A stretch of 64,000 bases of DNA from Streptomyces sp. SDr-06 (lineage in GTDB: Bacteria; Actinomycetota; Actinomycetes; Streptomycetales; Streptomycetaceae), in assembly GCF_003324565.1 (NCBI RefSeq), contig NZ_QOLA01000002.1:434001-498000 (forward strand), given 5' to 3'. Positions 35,145 through 44,342 of this stretch are shown here, in pieces (the stretch's first letter is position 1; every line of letters starts with the position of its first letter). The notes beneath the pieces were generated by a model. That model was not told the origin of the DNA, did no database searches, and was given only the letters and a program-made list of their open reading frames with translations. A program made the translations under genes and the position numbers.

Positions 35145-36119
35145 GTGCGTATCGCAGTCACCGGCTCCATCGCCACCGACCACCTCATGACCTTCCCCGG
35201 CCGATTCGCCGACCAGCTGGTCGCCGACCAGCTGCACACGGTCTCCCTCTCCTTCCTGGTCGACAACCTCGACGTACGCCGTGGCGGTGTCGGTCCCAAC
35301 ATCTGCTTCGGCATGGGCCAGCTCGGCGGCCGGCCGATCCTGGTCGGCGCGGCCGGGTCCGACTTCGACGAGTACCGCGCCTGGCTGGACCGGCACGGCG
35401 TCGACACCGGCTCGGTCCGCATCTCCGAGGTCCTGCACACCGCCCGCTTCGTGTGCACCACCGACGCCGACCACAACCAGATCGGCTCCTTCTACACGGG
35501 CGCGATGAGCGAGGCCCGCCAGATCGAGCTGAAGGCGGTCGCCGACCGCGTGGGCGGCCTCGACCTCGTGCTGATCGGCGCGGACGACCCCGAGGCGATG
35601 CTGCGCCACACCGAGGAGTGCAAGGCGCGGAGCATCCCCTTCGCGGCCGACTTCTCGCAGCAGATCGCCCGCATGTCCGGCGACGACATCCGCACCCTGC
35701 TCGAAGGCGCGACGTACCTCTTCTCCAACGAGTACGAGAAGGGGCTCATCGAGTCCAAGACCGGCTGGAGCGACGAGGAGATCCTCGCCAAGGTCGACTA
35801 CCGGGTCACCACCCTCGGCTCGCGCGGGGTGCGCATCGAGAAGGTCGGCGCCGAGCCGATCGTCGTGGGCGTGCCCGAGGAGGAGGCCAAGGTCGACCCG
35901 ACGGGCGTGGGCGACGCCTTCCGCGCCGGGTTCCTGACCGGCCTGTCCTGGGGCGTCTCGCACGAGCGCGCCGCCCAGCTCGGCTGCATGCTGGCCACCC
36001 TGGTCATCGAGACGCTCGGCACCCAGGAGTACACCCTGCGCCGGGCCAACTTCATGGACCGCTTCACCAAGGCGTACGGCGACGAGGCCGCCGCCGAGGT
36101 GCGGGCCCACCTCCAGTAG
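35145..36119 (+). CDS. PfkB-family carbohydrate/nucleoside kinase
   Basis: A 324-residue ribokinase-fold kinase. It begins MRIAVTGSIATDHLMTFPGRFADQL, has the N-terminal GGVGPNICFGMGQLGG substrate region and the C-terminal signature DPTGVGDAFRAGFLTGL with the catalytic Asp. The substrate cannot be read from sequence; adenosine or a sugar are likely, since actinobacterial homologues are often called adenosine kinase. GTG 35145 follows AGGAG. It is convergent with the desulfurase gene (3-nt gap). Confidence 0.88.
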   Translation: MRIAVTGSIATDHLMTFPGRFADQLVADQLHTVSLSFLVDNLDVRRGGVGPNICFGMGQLGGRPILVGAAGSDFDEYRAWLDRHGVDTGSVRISEVLHTARFVCTTDADHNQIGSFYTGAMSEARQIELKAVADRVGGLDLVLIGADDPEAMLRHTEECKARSIPFAADFSQQIARMSGDDIRTLLEGATYLFSNEYEKGLIESKTGWSDEEILAKVDYRVTTLGSRGVRIEKVGAEPIVVGVPEEEAKVDPTGVGDAFRAGFLTGLSWGVSHERAAQLGCMLATLVIETLGTQEYTLRRANFMDRFTKAYGDEAAAEVRAHLQ

Positions 36120-36122
36120 GGC

Positions 36123-37511
36123 TCAGCTCGTACGGCGCACCCGGTAGGCGGTTCCGCCCGCCGCCGGGTGCTCGCCCACATACTCCTGGCCCCGCATCTC
36201 GCACCACGCCGGGATGTCCAGGCGGGCCGCCTCGTCGTCGGCGAGCACCGTCACCACGCCGCCGACGGGCACCCGCCCGATGGCCTTCGCGAGTTCGATG
36301 ACCGGGATCGGGCAGAGCCGGCCGAGCGAGTCCACCACGGTGTCCCCGGCGTCCTCGGCGTCCCCGGGCACGGACCGCGCGACCGGCGCGCCCAGCCTGG
36401 TCCGTATGGACGCGACCGCCCCGGGCAGCACGTCCAGGAACCGGTCGACCTCCTCGGCGGACGTGCCCGGAGGGAGCGAGACCCGGACGTTGCCCTCGCT
36501 CAGCACCCCCATGGCGCGCAGCACATGGCTGGGCGTCAGGATGCTGCTGGTGCAGGACGAACCGGATGAAACGGAGAATTCCGCCCGGTCGAGCTCGTGC
36601 AGCAGGGTCTCCCCGTCGACATAGAGACAGGAGAAGGTGACCAGATGCGGCAGCCGCCGCACCGGATCGCCGACCACCTCCACGTCCGGGACCAGCTCCA
36701 CGACGCGGGCCCGGATCAGATCCACCAGACCCCGCAGCCGCGCCGCCTCCGCCTCGGCCCCGGCCCGGACGGCCCGCAGCGAGGCGGCGGCCGCCACGAT
36801 CGCCGGGATGTTCTCGAAGCCGGCCGCGCGCCCCGACTCCCGCTCGTCCGCGGGCCCTTGCGGGGCGAAGCGGACGCCCTTGCGGACCGCGAGCAGCCCG
36901 ACTCCTGCCGGGCCGCCCCATTTATGGGCACTCGCGGCGAGGATCGACCAGTCGCCCTCGACCGGGCCCCAGGCGAGCGACTGGGCCGCGTCCACAAGGA
37001 GGGGCACCCCGGCCGCCCGGCAGGCCTCGGCGACCTCGGCGACCGGCTGGACGGTGCCCACCTCGTGGTTGGCCGACTGGAGGCAGGCGAGCGCGGTGTC
37101 CGGCCGCAGGGCCGCGGCGTAGGCGTCGGGGGAGACCCGGCCCGCGCGGTCCACGGCGACCTCGGTCACCGAACCGCCGCCCGCCTCGTGGAAGGCGGCC
37201 GAATGGAGGACCGAGGAGTGTTCGACCGCGGAGACGACCAGATGCCCGCCGACACGCCGACGCCCGGACAAGGATCCGTAAATTCCCGAGTGCACCGCAC
37301 GGGTCCCCGAACTGGTGAAGCTGAGCTCGTCCGGGCGGCAGCCGACGGCCTCCGCGGCCGCCTCGCGCGCCGCGTCCAGGAGCAGCCTGGCGCGCCTGCC
37401 CTCCCGGTAGAGCCGGGCCGGATCGGCCCAGCCCTCGTCCAGGGAGGCTTGCAGGGCCTGGCGGGCGACGGGGTGCAGGGGGGCCGAGGAGGCCGCGTCG
37501 AAGTAGGGCAC
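36123..37511 (-). CDS. cysteine desulfurase-TusA (SirA-like) fusion
   Basis: A 462-residue two-domain sulfur-transfer protein. Residues 1-375 are a class V PLP desulfurase: SSGTRAVHSGIYGSL, VEHSSVLHSAAF, the PLP Lys197 in ASAHKWGGPAG, and the persulfide Cys320 in SSGSSCTSS. Residues about 390-462 are a TusA/SirA domain with the sulfur-accepting Cys400 in LGRLCPIPVIELAKAI. The fusion could pass sulfur from Cys320 to Cys400 within one chain. It lies upstream of and divergent from the cytochrome oxidase genes. The destination, such as tRNA thiolation, molybdopterin or another carrier, is unknown. Confidence 0.88.
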   Translation of the reverse strand: MPYFDAASSAPLHPVARQALQASLDEGWADPARLYREGRRARLLLDAAREAAAEAVGCRPDELSFTSSGTRAVHSGIYGSLSGRRRVGGHLVVSAVEHSSVLHSAAFHEAGGGSVTEVAVDRAGRVSPDAYAAALRPDTALACLQSANHEVGTVQPVAEVAEACRAAGVPLLVDAAQSLAWGPVEGDWSILAASAHKWGGPAGVGLLAVRKGVRFAPQGPADERESGRAAGFENIPAIVAAAASLRAVRAGAEAEAARLRGLVDLIRARVVELVPDVEVVGDPVRRLPHLVTFSCLYVDGETLLHELDRAEFSVSSGSSCTSSILTPSHVLRAMGVLSEGNVRVSLPPGTSAEEVDRFLDVLPGAVASIRTRLGAPVARSVPGDAEDAGDTVVDSLGRLCPIPVIELAKAIGRVPVGGVVTVLADDEAARLDIPAWCEMRGQEYVGEHPAAGGTAYRVRRTS

Positions 37512-37673
37512 CCGGCCACGCTAACCCCGGTCCGGCGCGCGAGCGGCGGGGGCCGGGGCGAGGGGTCGTCAGATGGCGCCCGGAGGCCGGGATTCCACCG
37601 GGACTCCACCCCTTCGGGGACTCGGACGGCGCGTTGGGCACCCTCCCCGCGCGACCCCAAATAGCGTCCAGTA

Positions 37674-37702
37674 GGGTTTGGTCCGCATAAACATCCAAAC
37701 CC
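37674..37702. promoter_or_regulatory. inverted repeat upstream of ctaC
   Basis: The arms GGGTTTGG (37674-37681) and CCAAACCC (37695-37702) are perfect reverse complements with a 13-nt, relatively AT-rich spacer. It lies about 85 nt upstream of ctaC, next to a plausible -10 (TAGGGT). It is a candidate operator for the oxidase operon. No known consensus was matched. Confidence 0.4.
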
Positions 37703-37784
37703 CTGCCCGTGTGCCAGGGCGGCGACCGACCAGCGTGACGGCCGTAGCCGACCACCGCGGGCGAGACTCTCGGGAAGGCGCTAC

Positions 37785-38750
37785 GTGAGTCCCAACGGCT
37801 CCGACCGCTCGTCGCGGCGCCCGATGCGGCGGAAGCTGCCGCAGGTGCTGACTGCGGGCCTGGTCCTGGCGACAGCATCCGGTTGCTCGTACAACTGGAA
37901 AGACTTCCCTCGACTTGGTATGCCCACTCCGGTGACGGACGAGGCTCCCAGGATCCTGTCCCTCTGGCAGGGCTCGTGGGCGGCTGCGCTCGCCACGGGC
38001 GTGCTGGTCTGGGGCCTGATCCTGTGGAGCGTCATCTTCCACCGGCGCAGCCGCACCAAGGTCGAGGTACCCGCGCAGACCCGGTACAACATGCCCATCG
38101 AGGCGCTGTACACCGTGGTCCCGCTCATCATCGTCTCCGTGCTCTTCTACTTCACGGCACGCGACGAGACGAAGCTCCTGGCTCTGTCCCCGAAGCCCGC
38201 CCACACGGTCAACGTGGTCGGCTATCAGTGGAGCTGGGGCTTCAACTACGTCGAGGACGTGCCCGGTGTGAAGGGCGACGCCACGACGGACAAGAACCTG
38301 GCAGCGATTCCGGACCGGTTCAAGAAGGACTTCCCCGCCAACGCGGGCGGTGTCTACGACGTCGGTATCCCCGGCACCCGTAACCCGCAGACCGGAAACC
38401 CGGGCCCGACCCTGTGGCTGCCGAAGGGCGAGAAGGTCCGCTTCGTGCTGACCTCGCGCGACGTCATCCACTCCTTCTGGGTGGTGCCGTTCCTGATGAA
38501 GCAGGACGTCATCCCGGGACACACCAACTCCTTCGAGGTCACGCCCAACCAGGAAGGCACCTTCCTGGGCAAGTGCGCCGAACTCTGCGGTGTCGACCAC
38601 TCGCGCATGCTCTTCAACGTGAAGGTCGTCTCCCCGGAGCGCTACCAGCAGCACCTCAAGGAGCTGGCGGCGAAGGGCCAGTCCGGCTACGTGCCGGCGG
38701 GCATCGCTCAGACCGACCCCGCCAAGAACGCGGAGACGAACAAACTGTGA
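37785..38750 (+). CDS. ctaC: cytochrome c oxidase subunit II (lipoprotein, CuA domain)
   Basis: Subunit II of the aa3 oxidase. The 321 residues comprise a basic N-terminus, a signal with lipobox ATASGC (Cys34), two transmembrane helices (about 63-85 and 105-127) and the extracellular CuA domain. The copper ligands are visible: His in [10 protein letters not shown], then Cys, Cys, His and Met in [13 protein letters not shown]. An inserted loop (about 165-200) is normal in actinobacteria, where it helps docking to the bc1 complex. GTG 37785 follows GGGAAGG. The stop overlaps the ctaD start (GTGA). Confidence 0.96.
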   Translation: MSPNGSDRSSRRPMRRKLPQVLTAGLVLATASGCSYNWKDFPRLGMPTPVTDEAPRILSLWQGSWAAALATGVLVWGLILWSVIFHRRSRTKVEVPAQTRYNMPIEALYTVVPLIIVSVLFYFTARDETKLLALSPKPAHTVNVVGYQWSWGFNYVEDVPGVKGDATTDKNLAAIPDRFKKDFPANAGGVYDVGIPGTRNPQTGNPGPTLWLPKGEKVRFVLTSRDVIHSFWVVPFLMKQDVIPGHTNSFEVTPNQEGTFLGKCAELCGVDHSRMLFNVKVVSPERYQQHLKELAAKGQSGYVPAGIAQTDPAKNAETNKL

Positions 38751-40489
38751 GCATCCTCAACGAACCTCAGGGTGCCGCGGCAGCAGACGACTCGTACGAG
38801 AACGAGCTGCCGGTCCGGCGCAAGCAGCCGGGAAACGTCGTCATCAAGTGGCTGACCACCACTGATCACAAGACGATCGGCACGATGTACCTGGTCACGT
38901 CGTTCGCGTTCTTCTGCATCGGCGGGATCATGGCGCTCTTCATGCGCGCCGAACTCGCCCGCCCCGGCACGCAGATCATGTCGAACGAGCAGTTCAACCA
39001 GGCGTTCACGATGCACGGCACGATCATGCTGCTGATGTTCGCGACGCCGCTGTTCGCCGGATTCGCGAACTGGATCATGCCGCTGCAGATCGGCGCGCCC
39101 GACGTGGCGTTCCCGCGGCTGAACATGTTCGCCTACTGGCTCTACCTGTTCGGCTCGACCATCGCGGTCGGTGGCTTCCTCACCCCGCAGGGTGCGGCCG
39201 ACTTCGGCTGGTTCGCCTACTCCCCGCTGTCGGACGCCGTCCGCTCGCCGGGTGTCGGCGCCGACATGTGGATCATGGGTCTGGCCTTCTCCGGCTTCGG
39301 CACGATCCTCGGCTCGGTCAACTTCATCACCACGATCATCTGCATGCGCGCGCCCGGCATGACGATGTTCCGTATGCCGATCTTCGTGTGGAACGTCCTG
39401 CTGACCGGTGTGCTGGTCCTGCTGGCCTTCCCGGTCCTCGCGGCCGCGCTGTTCGCCCTGGAGGCGGACCGCAAGTTCGGTGCCCATGTCTTCGACGCCA
39501 GCAATGGCGGCGCGATCCTGTGGCAACACCTCTTCTGGTTCTTCGGCCATCCAGAGGTGTACATCATCGCGTTGCCCTTCTTCGGAATCATTTCCGAAGT
39601 GATCCCGGTGTTCAGCCGAAAGCCGATGTTCGGCTACAGCGGACTGATCGGCGCCACCATCGCGATCGCGGGTCTCTCCGTGACCGTGTGGGCGCACCAC
39701 ATGTACGTCACCGGTGGCGTGCTCCTGCCGTTCTTCTCCTTCATGACGTTCCTCATCGCCGTTCCGACGGGCGTGAAGTTCTTCAACTGGATCGGCACGA
39801 TGTGGAAGGGCTCACTGTCTTTCGAGACACCCATGCTGTGGGCCATCGGCTTCCTGATCACCTTCACCTTCGGTGGTCTGACCGGCGTCATCCTGGCCTC
39901 GCCGCCGATGGACTTCCACGTCTCCGACTCGTACTTCGTCGTCGCGCACTTCCACTACGTCATCTTCGGCACCGTGGTCTTCGCGATGTTCTCCGGATTC
40001 CACTTCTGGTGGCCGAAGTTCACCGGAAAGATGCTGGACGAGCGGCTCGGCAAGATCACCTTCTGGACGCTGTTCGTGGGCTTCCACGGCACGTTCCTGG
40101 TGCAGCACTGGCTGGGTGTCGAGGGCATGCCGCGTCGTTACGCCGACTACCTGGCGGCCGACGGCTTCACCGCCCTGAACACGATCTCGACGATCTCCTC
40201 CTTCCTGCTCGGTCTGTCGATCCTGCCGTTCTTCTACAACGTCTGGAAGACCGCCAAGTACGGCAAGAAGATCGAGGTCGACGACCCGTGGGGCTACGGC
40301 CGTTCGCTCGAGTGGGCGACCTCCTGCCCGCCGCCGCGGCACAACTTCCTCACCATGCCGCGCATTCGCTCCGAATCGCCGGCGTTCGACCTCCACCACC
40401 CGGAGATCGCGGCTCTCGACCAGCTCGAGAACCACGGCGACGTCCACGGTGACCACATGATCGCCGGTGGCAAGGAGGCCGGGAAGTGA
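38747..40489 (+). CDS. ctaD: cytochrome c oxidase subunit I
   Basis: Catalytic haem-copper subunit, 580 residues, 12 transmembrane helices. Ligands are visible: His in [11 protein letters not shown] for haem a, His268 and Tyr272 in FFGHPEVY (CuB and the cross-linked Tyr), His317/His318 in AHHMYVTG for CuB, and HFHYVIFG for haems a3 and a. GTG 38747 overlaps the ctaC stop. The frame is open upstream inside ctaC, but that part is unrelated. It is coupled at its end to ctaF. Confidence 0.97.
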   Translation: MSILNEPQGAAAADDSYENELPVRRKQPGNVVIKWLTTTDHKTIGTMYLVTSFAFFCIGGIMALFMRAELARPGTQIMSNEQFNQAFTMHGTIMLLMFATPLFAGFANWIMPLQIGAPDVAFPRLNMFAYWLYLFGSTIAVGGFLTPQGAADFGWFAYSPLSDAVRSPGVGADMWIMGLAFSGFGTILGSVNFITTIICMRAPGMTMFRMPIFVWNVLLTGVLVLLAFPVLAAALFALEADRKFGAHVFDASNGGAILWQHLFWFFGHPEVYIIALPFFGIISEVIPVFSRKPMFGYSGLIGATIAIAGLSVTVWAHHMYVTGGVLLPFFSFMTFLIAVPTGVKFFNWIGTMWKGSLSFETPMLWAIGFLITFTFGGLTGVILASPPMDFHVSDSYFVVAHFHYVIFGTVVFAMFSGFHFWWPKFTGKMLDERLGKITFWTLFVGFHGTFLVQHWLGVEGMPRRYADYLAADGFTALNTISTISSFLLGLSILPFFYNVWKTAKYGKKIEVDDPWGYGRSLEWATSCPPPRHNFLTMPRIRSESPAFDLHHPEIAALDQLENHGDVHGDHMIAGGKEAGK

Positions 40490-40884
40490 AGATCCAGGGC
40501 AAGATGTTCCTGTGGCTGTCCGCCTTCATCCTGATCATGGCCGTCGTGTACGGCGTGTGGTCGAAGGAAGCGGCCGGAACCACCGCGCTCGTCATGGCCT
40601 TCGGCCTGAGCGTCATGATCGGCTTCTACCTGGCCTTCACGGCCCGGCGGGTCGACGTGGGCGCCCAGGACGACAAGGAGGCCGACGTCGCGGACGACGC
40701 CGGTGAGGTCGGCTTCTTCTCGCCGCACTCCTGGCAGCCGCTCTCGCTCGGCATCGGCGGCGCCCTGGCCTTCCTCGCGATCGCCATGGGCTGGTGGCTG
40801 CTGTACTTCTCGGCGCCGCTGATCCTGGTCGGCCTCTACGGCTGGGTGTTCGAGTACTACCGCGGCGAGAACCAGAACCAGTAG
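40486..40884 (+). CDS. ctaF: cytochrome c oxidase subunit IV (actinobacterial CtaF)
   Basis: A 132-residue small subunit with helices at about 7-27 and 34-52, a short acidic loop ([17 protein letters not shown]) and two more helices (about 88-123). This is the actinobacterial-type subunit IV. It overlaps ctaD by 4 nt (GTGA) and closes the first oxidase operon before a strong terminator. Confidence 0.93.
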   Translation: MKIQGKMFLWLSAFILIMAVVYGVWSKEAAGTTALVMAFGLSVMIGFYLAFTARRVDVGAQDDKEADVADDAGEVGFFSPHSWQPLSLGIGGALAFLAIAMGWWLLYFSAPLILVGLYGWVFEYYRGENQNQ

Positions 40885-40909
40885 GTTCCGCGCCCGCCGC
40901 GTTGCTCCA

Positions 40910-40950
40910 CGAGGGGCCCTCCGTCTCACCGCGAGACGGAGGGCCCCTCG
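40910..40950 (+). terminator. 18-bp terminator after ctaF
   Basis: The arms 40910-40927 and 40933-40950 pair perfectly around a 5-nt loop and are followed by GTTT. It ends the ctaCDF transcript, so the lipoprotein gene downstream needs its own promoter. Confidence 0.85.
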
Positions 40951-41001
40951 TTTGCAGTCACCCCGCGCGCCGGATCTGACGAATCTTCATACCGTGTGGT
41001 C

Positions 41002-42255
41002 ATGAGCCACGCACCGCGCATCCGCACCGTAGTGAGCTGCACCCTCCTTGTCCTGTCCCTCGGTGTGGGGGCCACGGGGTGCGGCGGGCCCGACGGCAAC
41101 CCGCTTTCGGCCAAGCCGTACGACGCGGCCGGGCAGGTCGCGTACAACGGCCCGGCGGGCAGCCAGAAGGCCGATCCCAACAAACCCCTTGAGGTCACCG
41201 CCAAGGGCAAGGACGGCCGCATCACGGACGTCACGGCCGTCGACGGCAACGGGCGCTACCTCGCGGGCGAGCTCGCCGCCGACGGCAGCCGCTGGCACTC
41301 CACCGCCCCGCTGGTGGCCGGCGCGCACTACACCGTCAAGGTCTCCACGGAGAACGAGGACGGCTCTCCCGGGCTGCGCACGCTGACGTTCGACACCGCG
41401 GCGGCCAAGGACGCCGTGGAGGTCGAATTCGGCCCGGACGCGGGCAAGTACGGCGTCGGACAGCCCATCACCGCCCAGCTCAGCAAGCCGGTCAAGGAAC
41501 CGGCGGCCCGGGCGATCGTGGAGCGGGCGCTGCGCGTGGAGTCCACGCCCGCGGTGGAGGGCGCCTGGTACTGGGTGAACGACAAGGTGCTGCACTACCG
41601 CCCCAAGGAGTACTGGCCCACCCACGCCACCATCAACGTCCACTCCAACCTGGAGGGCGTGAAGATCGCCGACAAGCTGTACGGCGGCCCGGCCAAGCCC
41701 CTGAAGATCACCACGGGCGACCGCGTGGAGGCCATCACCGACGCCGCCGGGCACTACATGACGGTCAAGCGGAACGGGGAAGTGATCAATACCATTCCGG
41801 TCACCACCGGCAAGCCCGGCTTCTCCACCCGCAACGGCGTCAAGGTGGTCCTGGGCAAGCAGTACTTCGTACGCATGCGCGGGGAGACCGTCGGCATCTC
41901 GGCGAGCAGCTCGGACGCGTACGACCTGCCCGTCTACTACGCCACCCGCGTCACCTGGAGCGGTGAGTACGTGCACGCCGCGCCCTGGTCGGTGGGCTCG
42001 CAGGGCTCCGAGAACGTCAGCCACGGCTGCACGGGCATGAGCACCGGCAACGCCGCGTGGTTCTTCGAGAACATCAACGAGGGCGACATCGTCAAGGTCG
42101 TCAACAGCATCGGCGAGGACATGACGCCCTTCGACAACGGGTTCGGCGACTGGAACGTGTCCTGGGACAAGTGGCGCACGGGCAGTGCCCTGCTGGCCGA
42201 CCTCAAGGCCGGCCAGACCAGGGCCAACTCCGCCCGGCTCCGGCCCGGAGTGTGA
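41002..42255 (+). CDS. L,D-transpeptidase lipoprotein
   Basis: Cell-wall enzyme that makes 3-3 peptidoglycan cross-links. The 417 residues have a signal with lipobox ATGC near residue 27, two Ig-like domains (about 45-240) as in actinobacterial Ldt proteins, and a YkuD catalytic domain (about 245-375). The latter has HAAPWSVGSQGSENVSHGC with His341 and catalytic Cys343, then TGMSTGNAAWFF. The C-terminal extension (NGFGDWNVSWDKWRTG) is also typical. ATG 41002 is chosen over GTG 40996. It sits between the two halves of the respiratory cluster. Confidence 0.92.
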   Translation: MSHAPRIRTVVSCTLLVLSLGVGATGCGGPDGNPLSAKPYDAAGQVAYNGPAGSQKADPNKPLEVTAKGKDGRITDVTAVDGNGRYLAGELAADGSRWHSTAPLVAGAHYTVKVSTENEDGSPGLRTLTFDTAAAKDAVEVEFGPDAGKYGVGQPITAQLSKPVKEPAARAIVERALRVESTPAVEGAWYWVNDKVLHYRPKEYWPTHATINVHSNLEGVKIADKLYGGPAKPLKITTGDRVEAITDAAGHYMTVKRNGEVINTIPVTTGKPGFSTRNGVKVVLGKQYFVRMRGETVGISASSSDAYDLPVYYATRVTWSGEYVHAAPWSVGSQGSENVSHGCTGMSTGNAAWFFENINEGDIVKVVNSIGEDMTPFDNGFGDWNVSWDKWRTGSALLADLKAGQTRANSARLRPGV

Positions 42256-42257
42256 GC

Positions 42258-42659
42258 TCAGGCACCCACGGCGAGGCGCTTGCGCAGCAGGGAGGCCAGG
42301 GCGTCCGCGAACTCGACCGGCTCGACCGGAAGGGTCACCGCGGCGTCCGCACGGCTCCAGGTGGCCAGCCACGCGTCCTGCGGGCGGCCGATCAGGAGCA
42401 GCACCGGCGGGCACTGGAAGACCTCGTCCTTGATCTGCCGGCAGACCCCCATGCCACCCGCAGGGACGGCCTCGCCGTCCAGGACGCAGACGTCGATGCC
42501 GCCTCGGTCCAGCTCCTTGAGGACCGCCGGCAGCGTCGCGCACTCCAGGAATTCCACCGGGGGCACGTCGGAGGCGGGCCTGCTCCCGGCCGCGAGCCGC
42601 ACCTGGGCGCGGGTGTTCGCGTCGTCGCTGTAGACCAGAACGGTGGCGCTCGACTGCAT
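42258..42659 (-). CDS. receiver-like protein, degenerate response regulator
   Basis: A 133-residue single-domain protein with a receiver-like fold: SSATVLVYSDDANTRAQV opening, a possible phosphoacceptor Asp in DVCVLDGEAVPAGGMGV, and strand VLLLIGRP. The switch Thr/Ser is replaced (IG) and the conserved Lys near the end is replaced (TLPVEPVEF), so normal phosphorylation is unlikely. ATG 42659 has GGAGG close by. It is convergent with the transpeptidase gene (2-nt gap) and divergent from ctaE. The role is unknown. Confidence 0.75.
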   Translation of the reverse strand: MQSSATVLVYSDDANTRAQVRLAAGSRPASDVPPVEFLECATLPAVLKELDRGGIDVCVLDGEAVPAGGMGVCRQIKDEVFQCPPVLLLIGRPQDAWLATWSRADAAVTLPVEPVEFADALASLLRKRLAVGA

Positions 42660-42835
42660 GGATCCTCCGAAGGTCCGGCTTTGTCGCCGACGTTGGCTCA
42701 TGAACCGATGCGCGGATGCTACTCCGTCCGACTGCCCGTCAACACCGGTTCGGGCAGCCGCGCGATGGGCCGTTCGGGCCCTGCATACGGCCCTGACACA
42801 CCGAACGGCACCCCCCGGAGTGAGGGCGGGATAAG

Positions 42836-42856
42836 CGACCGACATAATGTCGGTCG
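42836..42856. promoter_or_regulatory. 21-nt palindrome spanning the ctaE start codon
   Basis: The arms CGACCGACAT (42836-42845) and ATGTCGGTCG (42847-42856) are perfect reverse complements around one A. The ATG of ctaE is the first three bases of the right arm. No ribosome binding site of normal spacing precedes this ATG, and GATAAG at 42830 could be a -10, so ctaE mRNA may be nearly leaderless. The dyad could be an operator or an mRNA hairpin masking the start. Confidence 0.5.
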
Positions 42857-43467
42857 TGGCGACAGCAACGACAGTAGAAACCGGGCACGCGCACCCGTCG
42901 GTCAATCGGCCGAACCTCACCAGCGTCGGAACCATCATCTGGTTGAGTTCCGAGCTGATGTTCTTCGCGGCCCTCTTCGCGATGTACTTCACTCTGCGAT
43001 CGGTAACGGGTGCCGCGCACTGGTCAGAAATGGCTTCGTCCCTGAACCTTCCGTTCTCGGCGACCAACACCACGATCCTGGTGCTCTCCTCCCTCACCTG
43101 CCAGCTCGGCGTCTTCGCCGCCGAGCGCGGCGATGTGAAGAAGCTCCGTACCTGGTTCATCATCACGTTCGTGATGGGTGCGATCTTCATCGGCGGCCAG
43201 GTCTTCGAGTACACCGAGCTGGTGAAGAAGGACGGCCTCTCGCTGTCCTCGGACCCGTACGGCTCGGTGTTCTACCTGACCACGGGCTTCCACGGACTGC
43301 ATGTGACGGGCGGCCTGATCGCCTTCCTGCTGGTTCTCGGCAGGACGTACGCGGCCAAGAGGTTCACCCATGAACAGGCGACCGCGGCCATCGTCGTGTC
43401 CTATTACTGGCACTTCGTCGATGTCGTGTGGATCGGCCTCTTCGCCACGATCTACCTGATCCAGTAA
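42847..43467 (+). CDS. ctaE: cytochrome c oxidase subunit III
   Basis: A 206-residue subunit III with five transmembrane helices, the short actinobacterial form. Landmarks are [41 protein letters not shown] sequence ([14 protein letters not shown]) and [19 protein letters not shown] at the end. It is grouped with the bc1 genes rather than with ctaCDF, as usual for actinobacteria. ATG 42847 is assumed; GTG 42856 is possible. The palindrome over the start makes regulation here interesting. Confidence 0.96.
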   Translation: MSVVATATTVETGHAHPSVNRPNLTSVGTIIWLSSELMFFAALFAMYFTLRSVTGAAHWSEMASSLNLPFSATNTTILVLSSLTCQLGVFAAERGDVKKLRTWFIITFVMGAIFIGGQVFEYTELVKKDGLSLSSDPYGSVFYLTTGFHGLHVTGGLIAFLLVLGRTYAAKRFTHEQATAAIVVSYYWHFVDVVWIGLFATIYLIQ

Positions 43468-43532
43468 CCAGGGCCCGTAGGTCCGCACCACATCCAGCAT
43501 CGACGCAGAAGATCCTGACACCGGGGTAATCC

Positions 43533-44342
43533 GTGAAAAAGCTCTCCGCACGACGACGCCATCCGCTGGCGGCGGTCGTCGTCCTACTCCTCGCGCTGGC
43601 GGCCACCGGGGGGCTGTACGCCGCGTTCGCGCCCGCGGGCAAGGCTCAGGCTGACGAAACCGCCCAGTCCCTCGCCATCGACGAGGGCAAGAAGCTCTAC
43701 TCCGTCGGCTGCGCCAGCTGCCACGGAACCGGCGGTCAGGGCACCTCTGACGGCCCCTCCCTGGTCGGCGTGGGCGCCGCCGCGGTGGACTTCCAGGTCG
43801 GCACCGGCCGTATGCCGGCGCAGCAGCCCGGCGCGCAGGTGCCGAAGAAGAAGGTCATCTACTCGCAGTCCGAGATCGACCAGCTCGCCGCGTACGTGGC
43901 CTCGCTGGGCGCCGGTCCGAGCGTGCCGACCAACTCGCAGTACAACCCGAGCGGTGCGGACATCGCCAAGGGTGGCGAGCTGTTCCGCACCAACTGCGCC
44001 CAGTGCCACAACTTCACGGGTGAGGGCGGTGCCCTGACGAACGGCAAGTTCGCCCCCAGCCTGGAGGACGTGAACCCCAAGCACATCTACGAGGCCATGC
44101 AGACCGGCCCGCAGAACATGCCGTCCTTCCCGGACACGACGATGCCGCAGAAGCAGAAGCAGGACATCATCGCGTACCTGCACGCTGTCAACAGCGACAA
44201 GTCCCCCAGCCCCGGTGGCCTCAAGCTCGGCGGGCTCGGTCCGGTCAGCGAGGGCCTGTTCGGCTGGATCTTCGGTCTGGGCGCCCTTATCGCAGTAGCC
44301 ATCTGGGTCGCGGCCCACACCGCTAAGGCCAAGAAGTCATGA
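43533..44342 (+). CDS. qcrC: ubiquinol/menaquinol-cytochrome c reductase, dihaem cytochrome c subunit
   Basis: A 269-residue dihaem cytochrome cc, which replaces both cytochrome c1 and soluble cytochrome c in the bc1-aa3 supercomplex. It has an N-terminal membrane helix (about 11-34), haem motif 1 CASCH (Cys60, Cys63, His64), haem motif 2 CAQCH (Cys155, Cys158, His159) and a C-terminal membrane helix (about 240-262). GTG 43533 starts it. The stop overlaps the qcrA start (ATGA). Confidence 0.96.
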   Translation: MKKLSARRRHPLAAVVVLLLALAATGGLYAAFAPAGKAQADETAQSLAIDEGKKLYSVGCASCHGTGGQGTSDGPSLVGVGAAAVDFQVGTGRMPAQQPGAQVPKKKVIYSQSEIDQLAAYVASLGAGPSVPTNSQYNPSGADIAKGGELFRTNCAQCHNFTGEGGALTNGKFAPSLEDVNPKHIYEAMQTGPQNMPSFPDTTMPQKQKQDIIAYLHAVNSDKSPSPGGLKLGGLGPVSEGLFGWIFGLGALIAVAIWVAAHTAKAKKS

